Source of the DNA: Rhabdophis nuchalis | Lineage: Eukaryota; Chordata; Lepidosauria; Squamata; Natricidae | Length of the DNA stretch: 64,000 bases | NCBI GenBank assembly: GCA_039707465.1 | Contig: CM077652.1 | Span: 38,825,118 to 38,889,117, forward strand | Direction: 5' to 3' | Part shown: positions 11,901 to 18,901 of the stretch, piece by piece | How the letters are laid out: each line of letters opens with the position of its first letter | How positions within the stretch are numbered: the stretch's first letter is position 1 | The notes under the pieces: generated by a model | What the model was told of the DNA's origin: nothing | What the model saw: the letters and a program-made list of their open reading frames with translations, nothing else | The model's database searches: none | Program-made: the position numbers and the translations under genes

Positions 11901-14900
11901 AGGGCCTTCTCTGTGGCGGGCCCAGCCCTCTGGAACGACCTACCCCCCGATTTACGCACTACCTCGGACCTCCGCCAACGTCTTAAGACGTATTTATTCC
12001 AACAAGCTGGCCTAGCATAGCCCCCCGTTTCTGACTTTTACTCTGATAAATTTTAATTCGTAAGGTTTTATAAGGGTTTTTAGCATGGGATATAATTTAA
12101 TTAGTTTTTAATAATGTATTTTTGTATGTTTTTAAGATTGCCTGTGCGCCGCCCTGGGTCCTTGCCAGGAGAAGGGCGGGGTATAAATTTGAAAATAAAT
12201 AAATAAATAAAAATTAAAATTAAAAAACATACACTTCTGTTTTCTAAAAGAGCAGAACCTGTCCTGGGAAAAGCCACAAGGTCATTGCCTCAGTGTAACT
12301 TCAGCAGCAAGGCAGTGCAGGCAGAGAGGGAATCCTGCTCAGCAAGCAATCTTCATTGCTGCAAGTAAAGAGAGGCAGTGAGCTTGTGCAGGAGGACTCC
12401 TTGTAAGCCCAGTTTTTAAAATGTAATATTTATGTTTTATTACATGTTTATTTTGTTAAATATTTCACAGTTGAATTTTAATTTGTTTCAGGTTGCACAC
12501 ACAGGTGCGTTGTGGGTTGCAGGTAGGCTGTGGTATTTGATATCTTTCCCTTACAGGCTATGAAGAAAACGGACTGTCTCATCTGTGCTTTGAGTATTGT
12601 ACATCCTCAGCTTCCATAACTGGTGCTTCCCTACCCAACTCCCACCAAACCCCATCCTCATGTTTTAACCCAAGTTGACTTGAAAGATTTGGAGTTATTG
12701 TTTAATCTTAAATTTCATTTCTTATCTCTTTATTTGATTGCATACAATATATTACTCAGAATAGCTAGATTAGAATGAATTACAAAACCTGCAAATAAAT
12801 CTTAAAATAGATATGCTAACCTCAGGTTAATTATTATAATTAAACAGGTTTGAATTTATACACTATTTTTTTTAAAAAGGTTACTGTCATGGCTGCCATT
12901 CTTCTAGCCAAACATTGATAGCTGACAGCCTGACAACAGCAGGGAGAGGGAGGATTGGAATGCAGGGAGGAATTAGGGGATGGATAGAAACTAAGCTGTT
13001 AGCCCAAAATGCAAGAAGCACCAGCCAGCCCAAATTTACCATTATTATGCAGAGCTGGAAAGCTCAAAAACTGAAGGTCTGTTACCCAAACAATATCCAA
13101 GCACTCAATTGGATATTACTTGATAACAGGAGGGTGACCGGGTGAAAAGAAGTTAATTGTATTGCTTGTACACGAAAACACCAGATCCGGCTTCGCTACT
13201 TCTGTAACCACTTAAGCTTTACCAAAGTATACCCTTGGTGAAACAATGGGCCAGCAGTCCTTCTTTGGTAGATGACTGAGTGGATTAGCTGACATTAAGC
13301 TGGATCTGGCATTTTCATGCGCAAACAATACAAACTGCTCCATCTTTGCTAAAAGCTGATGTAAAAGCCAGATGAACCAGGTTTCCGGGGGGGGGGGGGG
13401 GGGAGGAAACATAGGCAGGATTTTGCTTTGGGGGGAAGGGGAGAGCAGTAGAGAAGAAATGTACCTCTTCCATTACTTTTTCTTTCAAGTAGGCAAATGG
13501 GACACCCAGAAGGTGAAGTGGTCTCTGTCTCTTCCAACTAACAGAGCTGGCAAACTGCAAAACCAGACAAAGCATTCCAATGAGTAGAAGAAGCCTAGCA
13601 GGATATAACCCACCTCCCACCTGTCCCCCCACATTCCAGGCAAGCAGAAAAAGACCACAGTGAGTTTGCACAAAAACTTCAATTGGTACCTCCATTGCCA
13701 TCCCATCCTCCTTCACAACCATGAAGACTCGTGTGCCATTAGTAGAGGTCACGTTGATGTAGTCTTGCAGGATGGGTGGACGTTTGAGGATCTTTCCAGA
13801 TTCCTTCTTTCCTGGAGGCGTGGCATGCAGCAGGACGATGTCACTTATTTCCCCCTGATCTGCGACATCAGATCTTGAATTTCTACCCAATTATAGAGTA
13901 GGAAAAGAAGAACAGCTCTTGGCTAAGCTTTGAAAAGGCAGCCCAGGGAAAAGTCAGTTTTCCTCAAAACTAGTGGCCTCCAAACTCATCTGGTTTGTCA
14001 TGAAAAGCAATGTAGTTTCAACTATCTGGCAACCACATGCCCTGTGCCAAAGGGAATATGCACGTTTTTGTAACCACTTTTTACAACTTTATTTATAACT
14101 CCTCTTCCTTCAGTAATGTGCTCCCAGACCCTTCTCTTGGTGCCCACTGACCTCCCTCAGTCTTGGGCTACTAAACCTGGACTGCAAGGTCATGGATAAC
14201 CACTAGATGCTAAGTCATTATTTAGTAGCCTATAAATAGCTCAAATCCTATCACTATCCTATGTCAAAAAATTATTTTGATGGAAAAAGACACTGATGTT
14301 TACACTATTTTTATTGTCTGGAATGCCTTTGGATCTTACAAATGTCCCACTGGAATGATGGAAAAGTCCTATAAGGCCATCTAGTATCATTCAAACCACC
14401 ATGTTTTGTTAGTCTTGAGCTAACCTTGCATCCAGGTATTCAGAAAGGTCATTTGGAGAAAGAGTTGGTGCTGGACTATCCTGTGGTGAGTCTTCAGAGA
14501 CAATTCTGTTGAGCTGCCCAAAGTCCAGCCTTTTCACAGCTTCAAGTCGCCGTCGCTTCGGTTTTGGTGCTGTCAGAATGCCAGGAAGCAGAGAAGGAAC
14601 AGGTGTTTTACTTGTAAATGGGTCTTCTTCAATCTGGCATTCTCCAGCAGGGTGGGACTTCAGCCCCTATAATTCCAGTCAGCCAGTTCATAAATCAAAT
14701 GGATTTTCTAAATTTTGTCACTTTTTAGGGATAAAATAGTCTTAATTCTCTGCAAGGCTTAGGTACTTGAATATTTTGGGCTTGTCCATGTTTGGAGGAT
14801 CATCCCCCCCACTGGCCATGTCCCTGCAGTCCCCAATAAAAAAAGCTATCCATTCCTGGTTTAGATAGGCATTTCTGTTTCCTGCCAGAGAATCTGAACC

Positions 14901-16599
14901 TCTCCTGGGAATCTTTATTTTTTATCTATTTGTTGAATTTATTTGCCGCCCATTTCACTTTGGGCTACTCTATGTGACTCACAATGAAAGCAGAGAAATA
15001 AAAAATAAATATAACAGTAGCAAGTTCTAATGGAATAGAATAAACAATGAAAAAGAAAATGAAGATACAGTGATATAACAATAAAAGTCAGGTAAGGAAG
15101 TGGGAATGAGAGGGAGGTGGGGTTTAGTATCAATCAACCCCCCACCCCAGTCCCCATTTTCCTCCAAAGGTAAGTTCCAACAATTCCCAACATCATTTTA
15201 CTGGGACTTTGGCTGTGACCTTTTCAGTAGCTATACCAGATTCCTGGATCTCCCCTTTGAGAGTACCCTATCTCCTTCTTTATTGGCAGCTTCCCTAACA
15301 TTGGAAAGACCCTTTATTTTCAGAATGTTTGAAATGCTTGGGATTTCACAAGCACTCCATGTCATAGCTACAGCCCTTATAAAGTCAAATTGTTTTTAGT
15401 TCCTTAACAAAACTCCAAATGCAACAGCCATCCTTTTGTACATCAGCAGATAAAACCGTTTTTATTGTACGATGAACTTTAAAACTCACTGTGAGCTGTG
15501 CTAGACTTCTGGATCAGATGATCTTCTACCATTTCTGTGATTGCTGGGGGGTGTTCGGGTTCCTCACATTTTGGGTTACCTTCACCCAGCATCTTCTTGG
15601 GGGGATCCCAGTCTGGGCCATCTTTTTCCAGGGAAAAACGGAGGTCCTTTACCAGATCCCCAGCAGAGAGCGCCTCTTCAAATGTTCGCTTTTGGCTGTG
15701 GAATTTGGAGACCTTATTGCATCCCACTGGTAGGGTTGGACCTGCAAGGAACAGTAGAGCAATCAAACAATTGGCAGGTGGAAAACAAAGCTTCTGGCTG
15801 CGCTGAGCAAACCAAGTCATAATCCTCCCCGCAGGCGACTGTGAGAGATCCCATGGGCCAAAGCCAACCTCCGGACCATTTCAGCCCAAGGAAGACAAGA
15901 AGTTTGCCTGCAGGTCGCTCCCTTAGAGCAGAGGTTCCCAAACTTGGCAACTTTAAGACTTGTGGACTTCAACTCCCAGAATTCTCCAGTCAGCAGAGCT
16001 CTCTCTATCAGAGCTGGCTGGAGAATTCTGGGAGCTGAAGTCCACAAGTCTTAAAGAACCTCTGCCTTAGGGGGACCCAGGCTCTCCTCTAGGGTCAAAG
16101 GGGGAGGATTCCCCAAAGGGCATCTACCCATCCAGCGCTGTCCAGTCAGGGTCGGCTCCGAGACGGATCCGATTTCCCTGCCGGTCTCCCCTGCAACGGA
16201 GCCCCCCCTCCTCCCCGGTTGCCTTTCAGGCCTTCTCCTCCCGAGAGCCGGCTCTCCTTCGCAGGAGAACCTCGGCCGGGCCCCTCATGCCCTGCGGGGC
16301 TTGGCTCCGAGAAGCGGCGTCTCGGGAGCCTTCAGGGCGGGGTTTCCCAACCTTGGCGCCTTTACGACCTGTGCAGGACGCTTCCTTCGCCGCCCAGCAG
16401 GTGAAGCAGCCCGTCTCCCGCCGGGGAAGCTGCAGCCCTCCAGCCGCTCCCCCTTCTTGGGGGGCGCCCCTCATTTTGCGGCCTCTCCCGCCCTCCGGGT
16501 CTCCCCACCTTCCAGCTCCGCCAGGGCCTCCAGCTCGTCGGCGAACTGCGCCTCGAACTCGTCTTCGATGCCGTACAGTTCCCCCCCGTCGTCCTCCAT
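1..16599 (-). CDS. CHTF18: CHTF18, 5' part of gene (7 coding exons, gene continues off left edge)
   Basis: Gene-level entry. CHTF18 is the large subunit of the alternative RFC clamp loader (with DSCC1 and CHTF8) that loads PCNA and supports sister-chromatid cohesion in the nucleus. Coding exons seen on the minus strand, in transcript order: 16509-16599, 15490-15741, 14425-14641, 13690-13882, 13465-13554, 4636-4688, 1939-2089. Together they give about 349 codons. The peptides match the N-terminal third of vertebrate CHTF18: the acidic start, the basic RRRLEAVKRLDF segment, the KRPPILQDY block, LLGVPFAYLKEKV, and the LWVDQF..LLSDD block that precedes the ATPase. Splice phases agree at every junction except exon 2/3, where the boundary is uncertain. 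Walker A and the AAA+ core are not in the window. Assignment is from recalled human protein and the neighbouring RPUSD1. Confidence 0.92.
900..1045. repeat. Degenerate interspersed repeat (cttgcttagcaac type)
   Basis: The text around 960-1040 (no-gene, 'cttgcttagcaac...gggctcaattgtgg') matches a dispersed repeat I associate with squamate genomes. A related degenerate stretch with 'ttgttaagtgagtc' and 'gttataagttac' phrases lies at about 38810-39095. I cannot assign a class. Confidence 0.4.
1046..1290 (+). repeat. Pyrimidine-rich (TC)n/(TG)n low-complexity tract
   Basis: About 245 bases dominated by tc, ctc, ccctc and tgtg units on the plus strand. The open frames across it (leucine/serine/cysteine-rich) are a composition artefact, not genes. 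Confidence 0.85.
1291..1640. other. GC- and CpG-rich island inside a CHTF18 intron
   Basis: Directly after the pyrimidine tract the sequence becomes strongly GC-rich with frequent CpG (for example around 1380-1510), then reverts to AT-rich DNA at about 1640. Both strands are open here, as expected from composition. It may be the GC-rich end of a composite retroelement (CT-rich plus GC-rich), or an intronic CpG island. Function unknown. Confidence 0.45.
1939..2089 (-). CDS. CHTF18: CHTF18 coding exon 7
   Basis: The acceptor is a strong polypyrimidine run ending tttttgcag at 2090 and the donor is GAC|GTAAGT at 1938. The 151-bp exon starts in phase 2, matching the end of exon 6, and ends in phase 0. 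It encodes an acidic linker followed by LWVDQFTPRRYVELLSDD, the conserved block just before the clamp-loader ATPase in CHTF18. An L2 fragment begins about 80 bp upstream of this acceptor in the preceding intron. Confidence 0.92.
2172..3293 (+). mobile_element. 5'-truncated CR1/L2-group LINE, 3' half
   Basis: Begins in the reverse transcriptase at YMKPLGKIIRG and reads through the YADDTQL active-site box, the long C-terminal thumb region (LHWLPV.FRVRFKVL, GPSYLRDRLLPHTSL, RAFSVAGPALWN) and an AT-rich 3' UTR ending gaataaaattgaaattgaaaaa. It is inactive: a TAC-to-TAA stop directly follows the DDTQL box (about 2257), and frames shift near 2590-2820. It lies antisense to CHTF18 in intron 6. Confidence 0.9.
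3294..3529. other. CHTF18 intron, AT-rich, nothing recognised
   Basis: AT-rich intronic sequence between the L2 tail and the duplicated segment at 3530. No ORF, splice site or repeat family recognised. Confidence 0.5.
3530..3992. repeat. About 55-bp direct duplication flanking a non-autonomous DNA-element fragment
   Basis: A segment beginning gcgtcaattgattacagat and ending ataaaatgagcaaaaaa occurs near 3532-3587 and again near 3934-3988, with a few mismatches. Between them, about 3790-3885 reads 'tataagacgcaccc...ttatactcagaaaaatacagta', the terminal motifs of the element family found complete at 44147-44651. The core therefore looks like a fragment of that family, and the flanking repeat is a separate duplication too long for an ordinary target-site duplication. 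Confidence 0.55.
4000..4630. other. CHTF18 intron, nothing recognised
   Basis: AT-rich intronic sequence with no ORF, splice site or repeat family that I recognise. Confidence 0.5.
4636..4688 (-). CDS. CHTF18: CHTF18 coding exon 6 (53 bp micro-exon)
   Basis: Too short to stand out as an ORF. Acceptor ctgtatttcag at 4689, donor AACAG|GTAAGC at 4635. It encodes RQKQILESSEQLMEVLN plus two bases, which fits the short helical linker of the human protein (RRERLLQEAQKLSDTLHSL). Phase 0 in and phase 2 out agree with exons 5 and 7 on either side. Confidence 0.85.
4745..5795. other. CHTF18 intron 5, nothing recognised
   Basis: AT-rich unique-looking sequence. Several short frames on both strands carry no recognisable domain. 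No tandem structure seen. Confidence 0.5.
5914..6448 (-). mobile_element. L2-group LINE 3' end with (ATA)n tail and 7-bp target-site duplication
   Basis: A minus-strand L2 tail: (ATA)n at 5914-5988, the 3' UTR with its 'ccctgtgggg..ggggcggtgc' block, and the C-terminal coding end (peptides GPALWNDLPP and RDRILPHTS read on the minus strand). TTAATAT at 5907-5913 is repeated at 6449-6455. The target-site duplication and an uninterrupted sister arm show this is a bona fide 535-bp 5'-truncated insertion. Confidence 0.85.
6584..6663 (+). repeat. tRNA-like sequence (SINE head or tRNA pseudogene)
   Basis: Contains an A-box-like TGGCCGAATGG (6597-6607) and a B-box GGTTCGAATCC (6643-6653), correctly ordered and about 35 bases apart. 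This is the usual internal Pol III promoter arrangement of tRNA genes and tRNA-derived SINEs. The anticodon arm is not a clean cloverleaf by eye, so a SINE head is more likely than a functional tRNA. Confidence 0.55.
6868..7110. repeat. Hairpin with (GTAT)n and (AC)n microsatellites; Penelope-terminal-like segment
   Basis: An inverted repeat pairs 'ggttttggtttattc...cttttccca' (about 6970-7000) with 'gggaaaagacctgaataaacc' (about 7010-7032). The leading tgtagattttcacgggtatagg and the gtcttttccc phrases resemble the terminal region of squamate Penelope-like elements, the inverse of the sequence at 10965-11035. (AC)n lies at 6910-6928 and 7083-7104, (GTAT)n at 7047-7072. Confidence 0.5.
7111..7540 (+). 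mobile_element. Ty3/gypsy 5' LTR
   Basis: Starts TGTCA (7111) and ends TGACA (7540), a 5-bp terminal inverted repeat, and lies 71 bp upstream of gag. Its last 85 bases (cagtaaaagta..cttaa..ttttcaaatg..agtg..ttctttct) match the end of the solo LTR at 33812-34246 read in reverse, so the two are related. A second TGTCA at 7160 aligns better with the start of that solo LTR, so the true 5' end could be 7160. No clear tRNA primer-binding site after 7540. Confidence 0.7.
7612..8997 (+). pseudogene. Ty3/gypsy gag, broken only at poly-C runs
   Basis: Gag of an LTR retrotransposon (structural capsid/nucleocapsid, no enzyme). Starts ATG at 7612. An acidic and coiled N-terminal part runs to about 8150; a capsid-like core at 8154-8690 has the metaviral/SIRH-type motifs (ALGEKAADWV, FMFALRRRFEDP, YSQRFWQLSDYM, FTEGL); a CCHC zinc knuckle CFKCGKEGHWANAC lies at 8761-8802. 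The frame changes three times, each time in or next to a run of C: 7846-7862, 8139-8146 and 8689-8701. Otherwise no stop interrupts it. This could be true decay by slippage or sequence error. The host-domesticated gag relatives (RTL/PEG10) are an alternative, but the adjoining LTR and protease stub argue for a transposon. Confidence 0.85.
9046..9102 (+). pseudogene. Truncated gypsy pol: aspartic protease active-site stub
   Basis: In the frame shown by agt acc cat ttc the translation runs THFSESLTLLDSGC, where LLDSGC (9079-9096) is the catalytic D-S-G box of a retroviral-type aspartic protease. The element stops right after this box, where it is joined to an L2 reverse transcriptase at 9095-9103. 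No RT, RNase H or integrase of gypsy type follows. Confidence 0.65.
9103..10200 (+). mobile_element. L2-group LINE 3' part joined to gypsy pol
   Basis: Reads from the RT region TGGQRSTSRPLLCGVPQGSVLSPL through YHLYADDTQLY to the C-terminal region and a 3' UTR ending gatttaaataaataaataaa. Broken by a small deletion after CGVPQGSVLSPL (about 9170), a stop in place of the tryptophan after AKTEWL (9379), and a deletion near 9828 that removes the GPSYLRDRLLPH block. Same orientation as the gag upstream. Confidence 0.88.
10201..11040 (-). mobile_element. Penelope-like element fragment (N-terminal coding part plus terminal sequence)
   Basis: On the minus strand about 10640-10420 translates to HRFLLDQTNWDLLTLHLKLS, NKIHPALWDKFKQLALLRAK and KTDTHTNKLHRLEKQQ, the conserved N-terminal region I associate with vertebrate Penelope-like retroelements. 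The reading frame decays toward 10200. The plus-strand end 10965-11035 (ctcgccgaaatgttgcc, aatctcaatcttacac, ggaaaagacccatac) matches the terminal repeat of these elements. The middle (10700-10960) is CA-rich and open in two frames without a recognised domain. Confidence 0.7.
11310..11707. mobile_element. Non-autonomous hAT-type DNA transposon with 8-bp TSD
   Basis: The 398-bp element has imperfect terminal inverted repeats: CTGCGATGGTGAACC at the left and the inverse of CAGTGATGGGAAACC at the right. It is flanked by the same 8 bp, ATCTAGAG, at 11302-11309 and 11708-11715. An 8-bp TSD with CAG-type ends is diagnostic of hAT. It contains no transposase. A C-run lies at 11659-11667. Confidence 0.85.
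11728..12228 (+). mobile_element. L2-group LINE 3' end
   Basis: Begins at gtgcgcttcaaggtgctgac and encodes the C-terminal 96 residues (GPGYIRDRLLPHTSLRPIRSH, RAFSVAGPALWNDLPP, QQAGLA). A 3' UTR follows, ending aataaataaataaa. Heavily 5'-truncated. The coding frame lacks a few residues between SDL and RLKTYLF but has no internal stop. Confidence 0.88.
12230..13460. other. CHTF18 intron 5, mostly unrecognised; poly-G run
   Basis: Unique-looking intronic DNA. A run of about 18 G lies at 13387-13404 near exon 5. No coding exon or repeat family recognised. Confidence 0.5.
13465..13554 (-). CDS. CHTF18: CHTF18 coding exon 5
   Basis: Acceptor ggttttgcag at 13555, donor GAAGAG|GTACAT at 13464. The 90-bp exon is phase 0 at both ends and encodes LLGVPFAYLKEKVMEE after a basic lead, matching human LLGVSLASLKKQVDGE. 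It is followed by the 8.8-kb intron 5. Confidence 0.9.
13690..13882 (-). CDS. CHTF18: CHTF18 coding exon 4
   Basis: Acceptor ttgggtag at 13883, donor ATGGAG|GTACCA at 13689. It begins with one base completing the AG left by exon 3 and ends in phase 0, matching exon 5. It encodes the highly conserved KRPPILQDYINVTSTNGTR block (human RRPPILEDYVHVTSTEG), the best single identifier of CHTF18 in the window. Confidence 0.93.
13900..14420. other. CHTF18 intron 3, nothing recognised
   Basis: Short intron between exons 3 and 4 in transcript order, with no repeat family or ORF of note. Confidence 0.5.
14425..14641 (-). CDS. CHTF18: CHTF18 coding exon 3 (5' boundary uncertain)
   Basis: The donor GCAAG|GTTAGC at 14424 is clear and leaves phase 2. 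It encodes a basic segment KPKRRRLEAVKRLDF, a likely nuclear-localisation stretch matching human RIKRPRLQVVKRLNF, then an acidic Ser/Pro segment ending LSPNDLSEYLDA. The acceptor is ambiguous: 14641 (ctgctggag|AA) fits the phase of exon 2, but GAG acceptors are weak. The more usual-looking tatag at 14667 (exon start 14666) gives phase 0, which would need a different exon 2 donor or an unseen small exon. Confidence 0.8.
14680..15480. other. CHTF18 intron 2, nothing firmly recognised
   Basis: AT-rich intron. A degenerate LINE-tail-like phrase (tttatttgccgcccatttcactttgggc) occurs near 14937-14970. A small undetected exon could lie here given the phase problem between exons 2 and 3. Confidence 0.4.
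15490..15741 (-). CDS. CHTF18: CHTF18 coding exon 2
   Basis: Acceptor ttccttgcag at 15742. The donor CTCACA|GTGAGT at 15489 is strong and leaves phase 1. The 252-bp exon encodes a low-conservation linker with the recognisable RTFEEALSAGD motif (human RTFEEALARGD), followed by an acidic stretch. An alternative internal donor ATG|GTAGAA near 15526 would end in phase 0 and join the alternative exon 3 start. Confidence 0.88.
15929..16064. mobile_element. 136-bp palindromic hAT-type MITE
   Basis: The left half (cagaggttcccaaacttgg, then gtggacttcaactcccag) is mirrored by the right half (gaattctgggagctgaag, then aaagaacctctg), so the element is almost entirely inverted repeat. The flanks ccttagag (15921-15928) and ccttaggg (16065-16072) form an 8-bp TSD with one mismatch. 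CAG..CTG ends plus 8 bp fit hAT. It lies in CHTF18 intron 1, about 0.5 kb from the start codon. Confidence 0.85.
16509..16599 (-). CDS. CHTF18: CHTF18 coding exon 1 with start codon
   Basis: The ATG at 16599-16597 opens an acidic peptide (MEDDGGELYGIEDEFEAQF, then LEALAELE) that matches the human start MEDYEQELCGVEDDFHNQF. The donor CTGGAAG|GTGGGG at 16508 leaves phase 1 and joins exon 2 to give the conserved LAELEG. It lies inside the CpG island. This start is chosen because the conserved N-terminus begins exactly there. Confidence 0.93.
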
Positions 16600-16650
16600 C
16601 GCTGGCTGCGCTCGGCGGCGGGAAAGAGCGGCGCCAGACCGGATAGCCTT

Positions 16651-16664
16651 CTTCCGGCCGGAAG
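16651..16664. promoter_or_regulatory. Palindromic double ETS-like site
   Basis: CTTCCGGCCGGAAG is a perfect 14-bp palindrome with two divergent CCGGAAG motifs, about 52 bp upstream of the CHTF18 ATG. A further ACTTCCGG lies at 16690-16697. GABPA/ETS sites of this form are common in divergent housekeeping promoters (established knowledge). Use here is inferred. Confidence 0.6.
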
Positions 16665-16750
16665 GCCAGACGGGCGCGTGAAGACCCGCACTTCCGGGAG
16701 GGCCTCCTGCCCCTCCTCCTACCCCCGCCCCTCCTGCCCGGAGAAGCGCT

Positions 16751-16757
16751 GATTGGT
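16751..16757 (-). promoter_or_regulatory. Inverted CCAAT box (NF-Y-like)
   Basis: GATTGGT on the plus strand reads ACCAATC on the minus strand, about 155 bp upstream of the CHTF18 ATG and between the two genes. The motif is short, but its placement in the bidirectional core is typical. Confidence 0.5.
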
Positions 16758-16759
16758 CC

Positions 16760-16809
16760 GCGCGGCCGGGGGGTGGGGCCCGCCTTCGCCGAGAGCCGGG
16801 ACCAGGCAG
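16760..16809 (+). other. RPUSD1: Candidate RPUSD1 non-coding exon 1 end (splice donor at 16810)
   Basis: RPUSD1's first coding exon has a splice acceptor 13 bases before its ATG, so an upstream non-coding exon must exist. CAGGCAG|GTGGGTG at 16809/16810 in the CpG island is the best donor I see. Another GTGAGC lies near 17320. The transcript start is not determinable from sequence alone. Confidence 0.3.
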
Positions 16810-17349
16810 GTGGGTGGGCCGCTCACTCGCCGGCCGGTGCCTCTCTAGGCCGCTTTCCCTCCGCTGCTCGCCCTGAGCCGCAGAGGTCGATGGCCTCCGA
16901 AATTCCCCAGCACCTCCAGGGGACCCGCCGGCGGCCCCTCAGCGCAAATGGGAGGGGGGGGGCTCGGCTGGGGAAGCCCCGAGAAGCCCCAGGACGCATC
17001 CCAGGCTGGGAAGTGGCGGGAGGGGCGAAGGAGTCCCCGGGGGTCCCCCGGGGTAGCTGCCGCCAGAAGCGGCCCCGAAGGAAGGGGCGAGAGACCGCTT
17101 CCCTGGCCCCAAACCTCCGCGGGAGAGCGGAGCTCCTGGCCCTGCGCAGAGTTCTTCCACCCTGACTTTTCCCTCGGCGGCGGCGGGGGGGGGGGGCGTC
17201 AGACGAGCCCTCTGCTTGGCTCAGCGGGGAAGGCAACCCTGTTTATCTCTATTTTGTTTATCTCCCTTTTTTGACCCGGGGCTCGCCCTGAAAACGGCGG
17301 GTGTGTTTTGCGGTCAAGGGGTGAGCAGGGGCTGGGCTGCTAGTTGCCA

Positions 17350-18185
17350 TAGTTGGGCTTGGCGGCTTTTCCAGGAGTGCAAAAGAGCGGCCGGCCTCGA
17401 GCTGCCCCTTCTGCCAGAAGCCTCAACTTCAGGAAGCCTTTGGGGTTCGCCCAACTGGTCGGATTTTGTGACTGGGAACAGGATAGACGCCTTGTAAGAA
17501 ATACACCCAAACCAAGCAAGTGGTATTTAGGACGATGAGGACGAGTTTCCTGGGGATAAGACCTATCAACCATGGAACAAATAGGCTGCCACACAAAGTG
17601 ATCTTGGGGTGTCTTCAAAGAGTAGCCACCGCAGGCATCTGTCACGCTGCAGCAAATCCTACGCCAAGGAGGAGATGACGTTTCAGCTCAGCTCTTCTTG
17701 TGCTCAGAATGCTTGTTCTCAGATAAAAACATACAGACTTTCACTTGTACTGGATCATTTACACACCCAAGTTTTAATGCAATATTTTCATTGGCACAAA
17801 GGGAGTATCAGGCTCCTAAATTTTATAGCAAAACTGCTAATATTTCAAATTTATCTTGGCCCATAATTCGTTTATACTTTTTAAGGTAAAACCTTGCTTA
17901 GTTTTTTGCCAGTATAGTCACTGGTCCTTTGTTTATAGCCACAATGTATTTGTGTGGAGATGTGTTAGCTTGCCGTACATTTAAAAAAACTTGAAAATCA
18001 CTATTACATTCCAAGTAGAATATAAAATCAAGTAGTCAGCATAGTATGAAATTTACCTGTAAATCATAAAAATTACAATTCTAAGTAAAATTGAAATATA
18101 AAGACTTTTATATCAGTAGAAATTTAAACTTTGGATGTATCTGTCCACAGAGTTGAAGTGTTTGGTGAAGGCTTTCACTTCCTGT
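17350..18185. other. RPUSD1 5' intron, nothing recognised
   Basis: GC content falls sharply after the island. This is AT-rich unique-looking sequence without repeats or domains that I recognise. Confidence 0.5.
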
Positions 18186-18895
18186 GCTTTAAACCTGACC
18201 CAAGTATCGTATCTGTATCAGTGAGTGAAGTGAAATTATGTCAGTTGTGAAGGTCTGGCACTTCATGTCAAAATTTGGGTGCCCTGGTAGATTCATCCTG
18301 ATGGTACGTCAGTTCCACGATGGTATGTTTGCTCATGTTCTAGATGATGGAGAAACTTTAGAGGCCTTTCCTCTTACAAATGGCATCAAGCAAGGGTGTG
18401 TGTTAGCACCGATCTTGTTCCGCATGTTTTCAGCCGTGCTGTCAGATGCCTTCCAGAAGAGTTCCTTGGGAGTTAGCCTGAGATACAGGACCGATGGGAA
18501 ACTGTTCAACCTGTGAAGGTTGTCACCAAGATAAATGAGACTGTGCTCCGTGACCTCCTCTTTGCTGACGACTGTGCCCTGAATGCTGGATCAGAGCAGA
18601 AATGCAAGCCGGCGTGGACAAATTTGCAGCAGCATGTGACAACTTCGGCTCCGGAAACCCTGGCAGAAGATTGATCAACACACTGATCTACCAAGACTGC
18701 CAGACATCTGAGGACAGAAGTACAGCCATAGCACAAGAGAAGCGAGCACTTCACAAAGCCAGAGCTGCCAATGCTGCAACAATGGTGTCCACACATGTCT
18801 GTCTGACATGTGACAAAACATTTCGTGCCCATATAGGCCTTACAAGCCACCTGCGGACACATCATGGACAGCCCACAACCTGTTAGATGTCAATA
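18186..18895 (+). mobile_element. APE-type LINE fragment (RT plus C-terminal C2H2 finger), family A
   Basis: Encodes an RT segment (FGCPGRFILMVRQFHDGM, NGIKQGCVLAPILF), with the catalytic LLFADDCALNA box in another frame near 18560-18590. It then jumps to the C-terminal tail with RRLINTLIYQDCQ and a perfect C2H2 finger at 18800-18862 (C-x2-C-x12-H-x3-H, CLTCDKTFRAHIGLTSH). Frameshifts and an internal deletion make it dead. The clade is uncertain; the C-terminal finger distinguishes it from the L2 and L1 copies. A second copy is at 33640-34925. Confidence 0.7.
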
Positions 18896-18901
18896 TCCTC
18901 T

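Larger units (their letters stand above)
16100..17350. promoter_or_regulatory. CpG island spanning the CHTF18/RPUSD1 bidirectional promoter
   Basis: A GC-rich, CpG-rich block covering CHTF18 exon 1 and the start of the RPUSD1 transcription unit. The surrounding DNA is AT-rich. Open frames on both strands here are composition artefacts. It contains the ETS-like and CCAAT motifs listed separately. Confidence 0.85.

Noticed and set aside
16219..17274. Several 60-140-codon open frames on both strands in the CpG island
   Set aside because: Composition artefact. Only the CHTF18 start exon on the minus strand is supported by similarity and splice sites.
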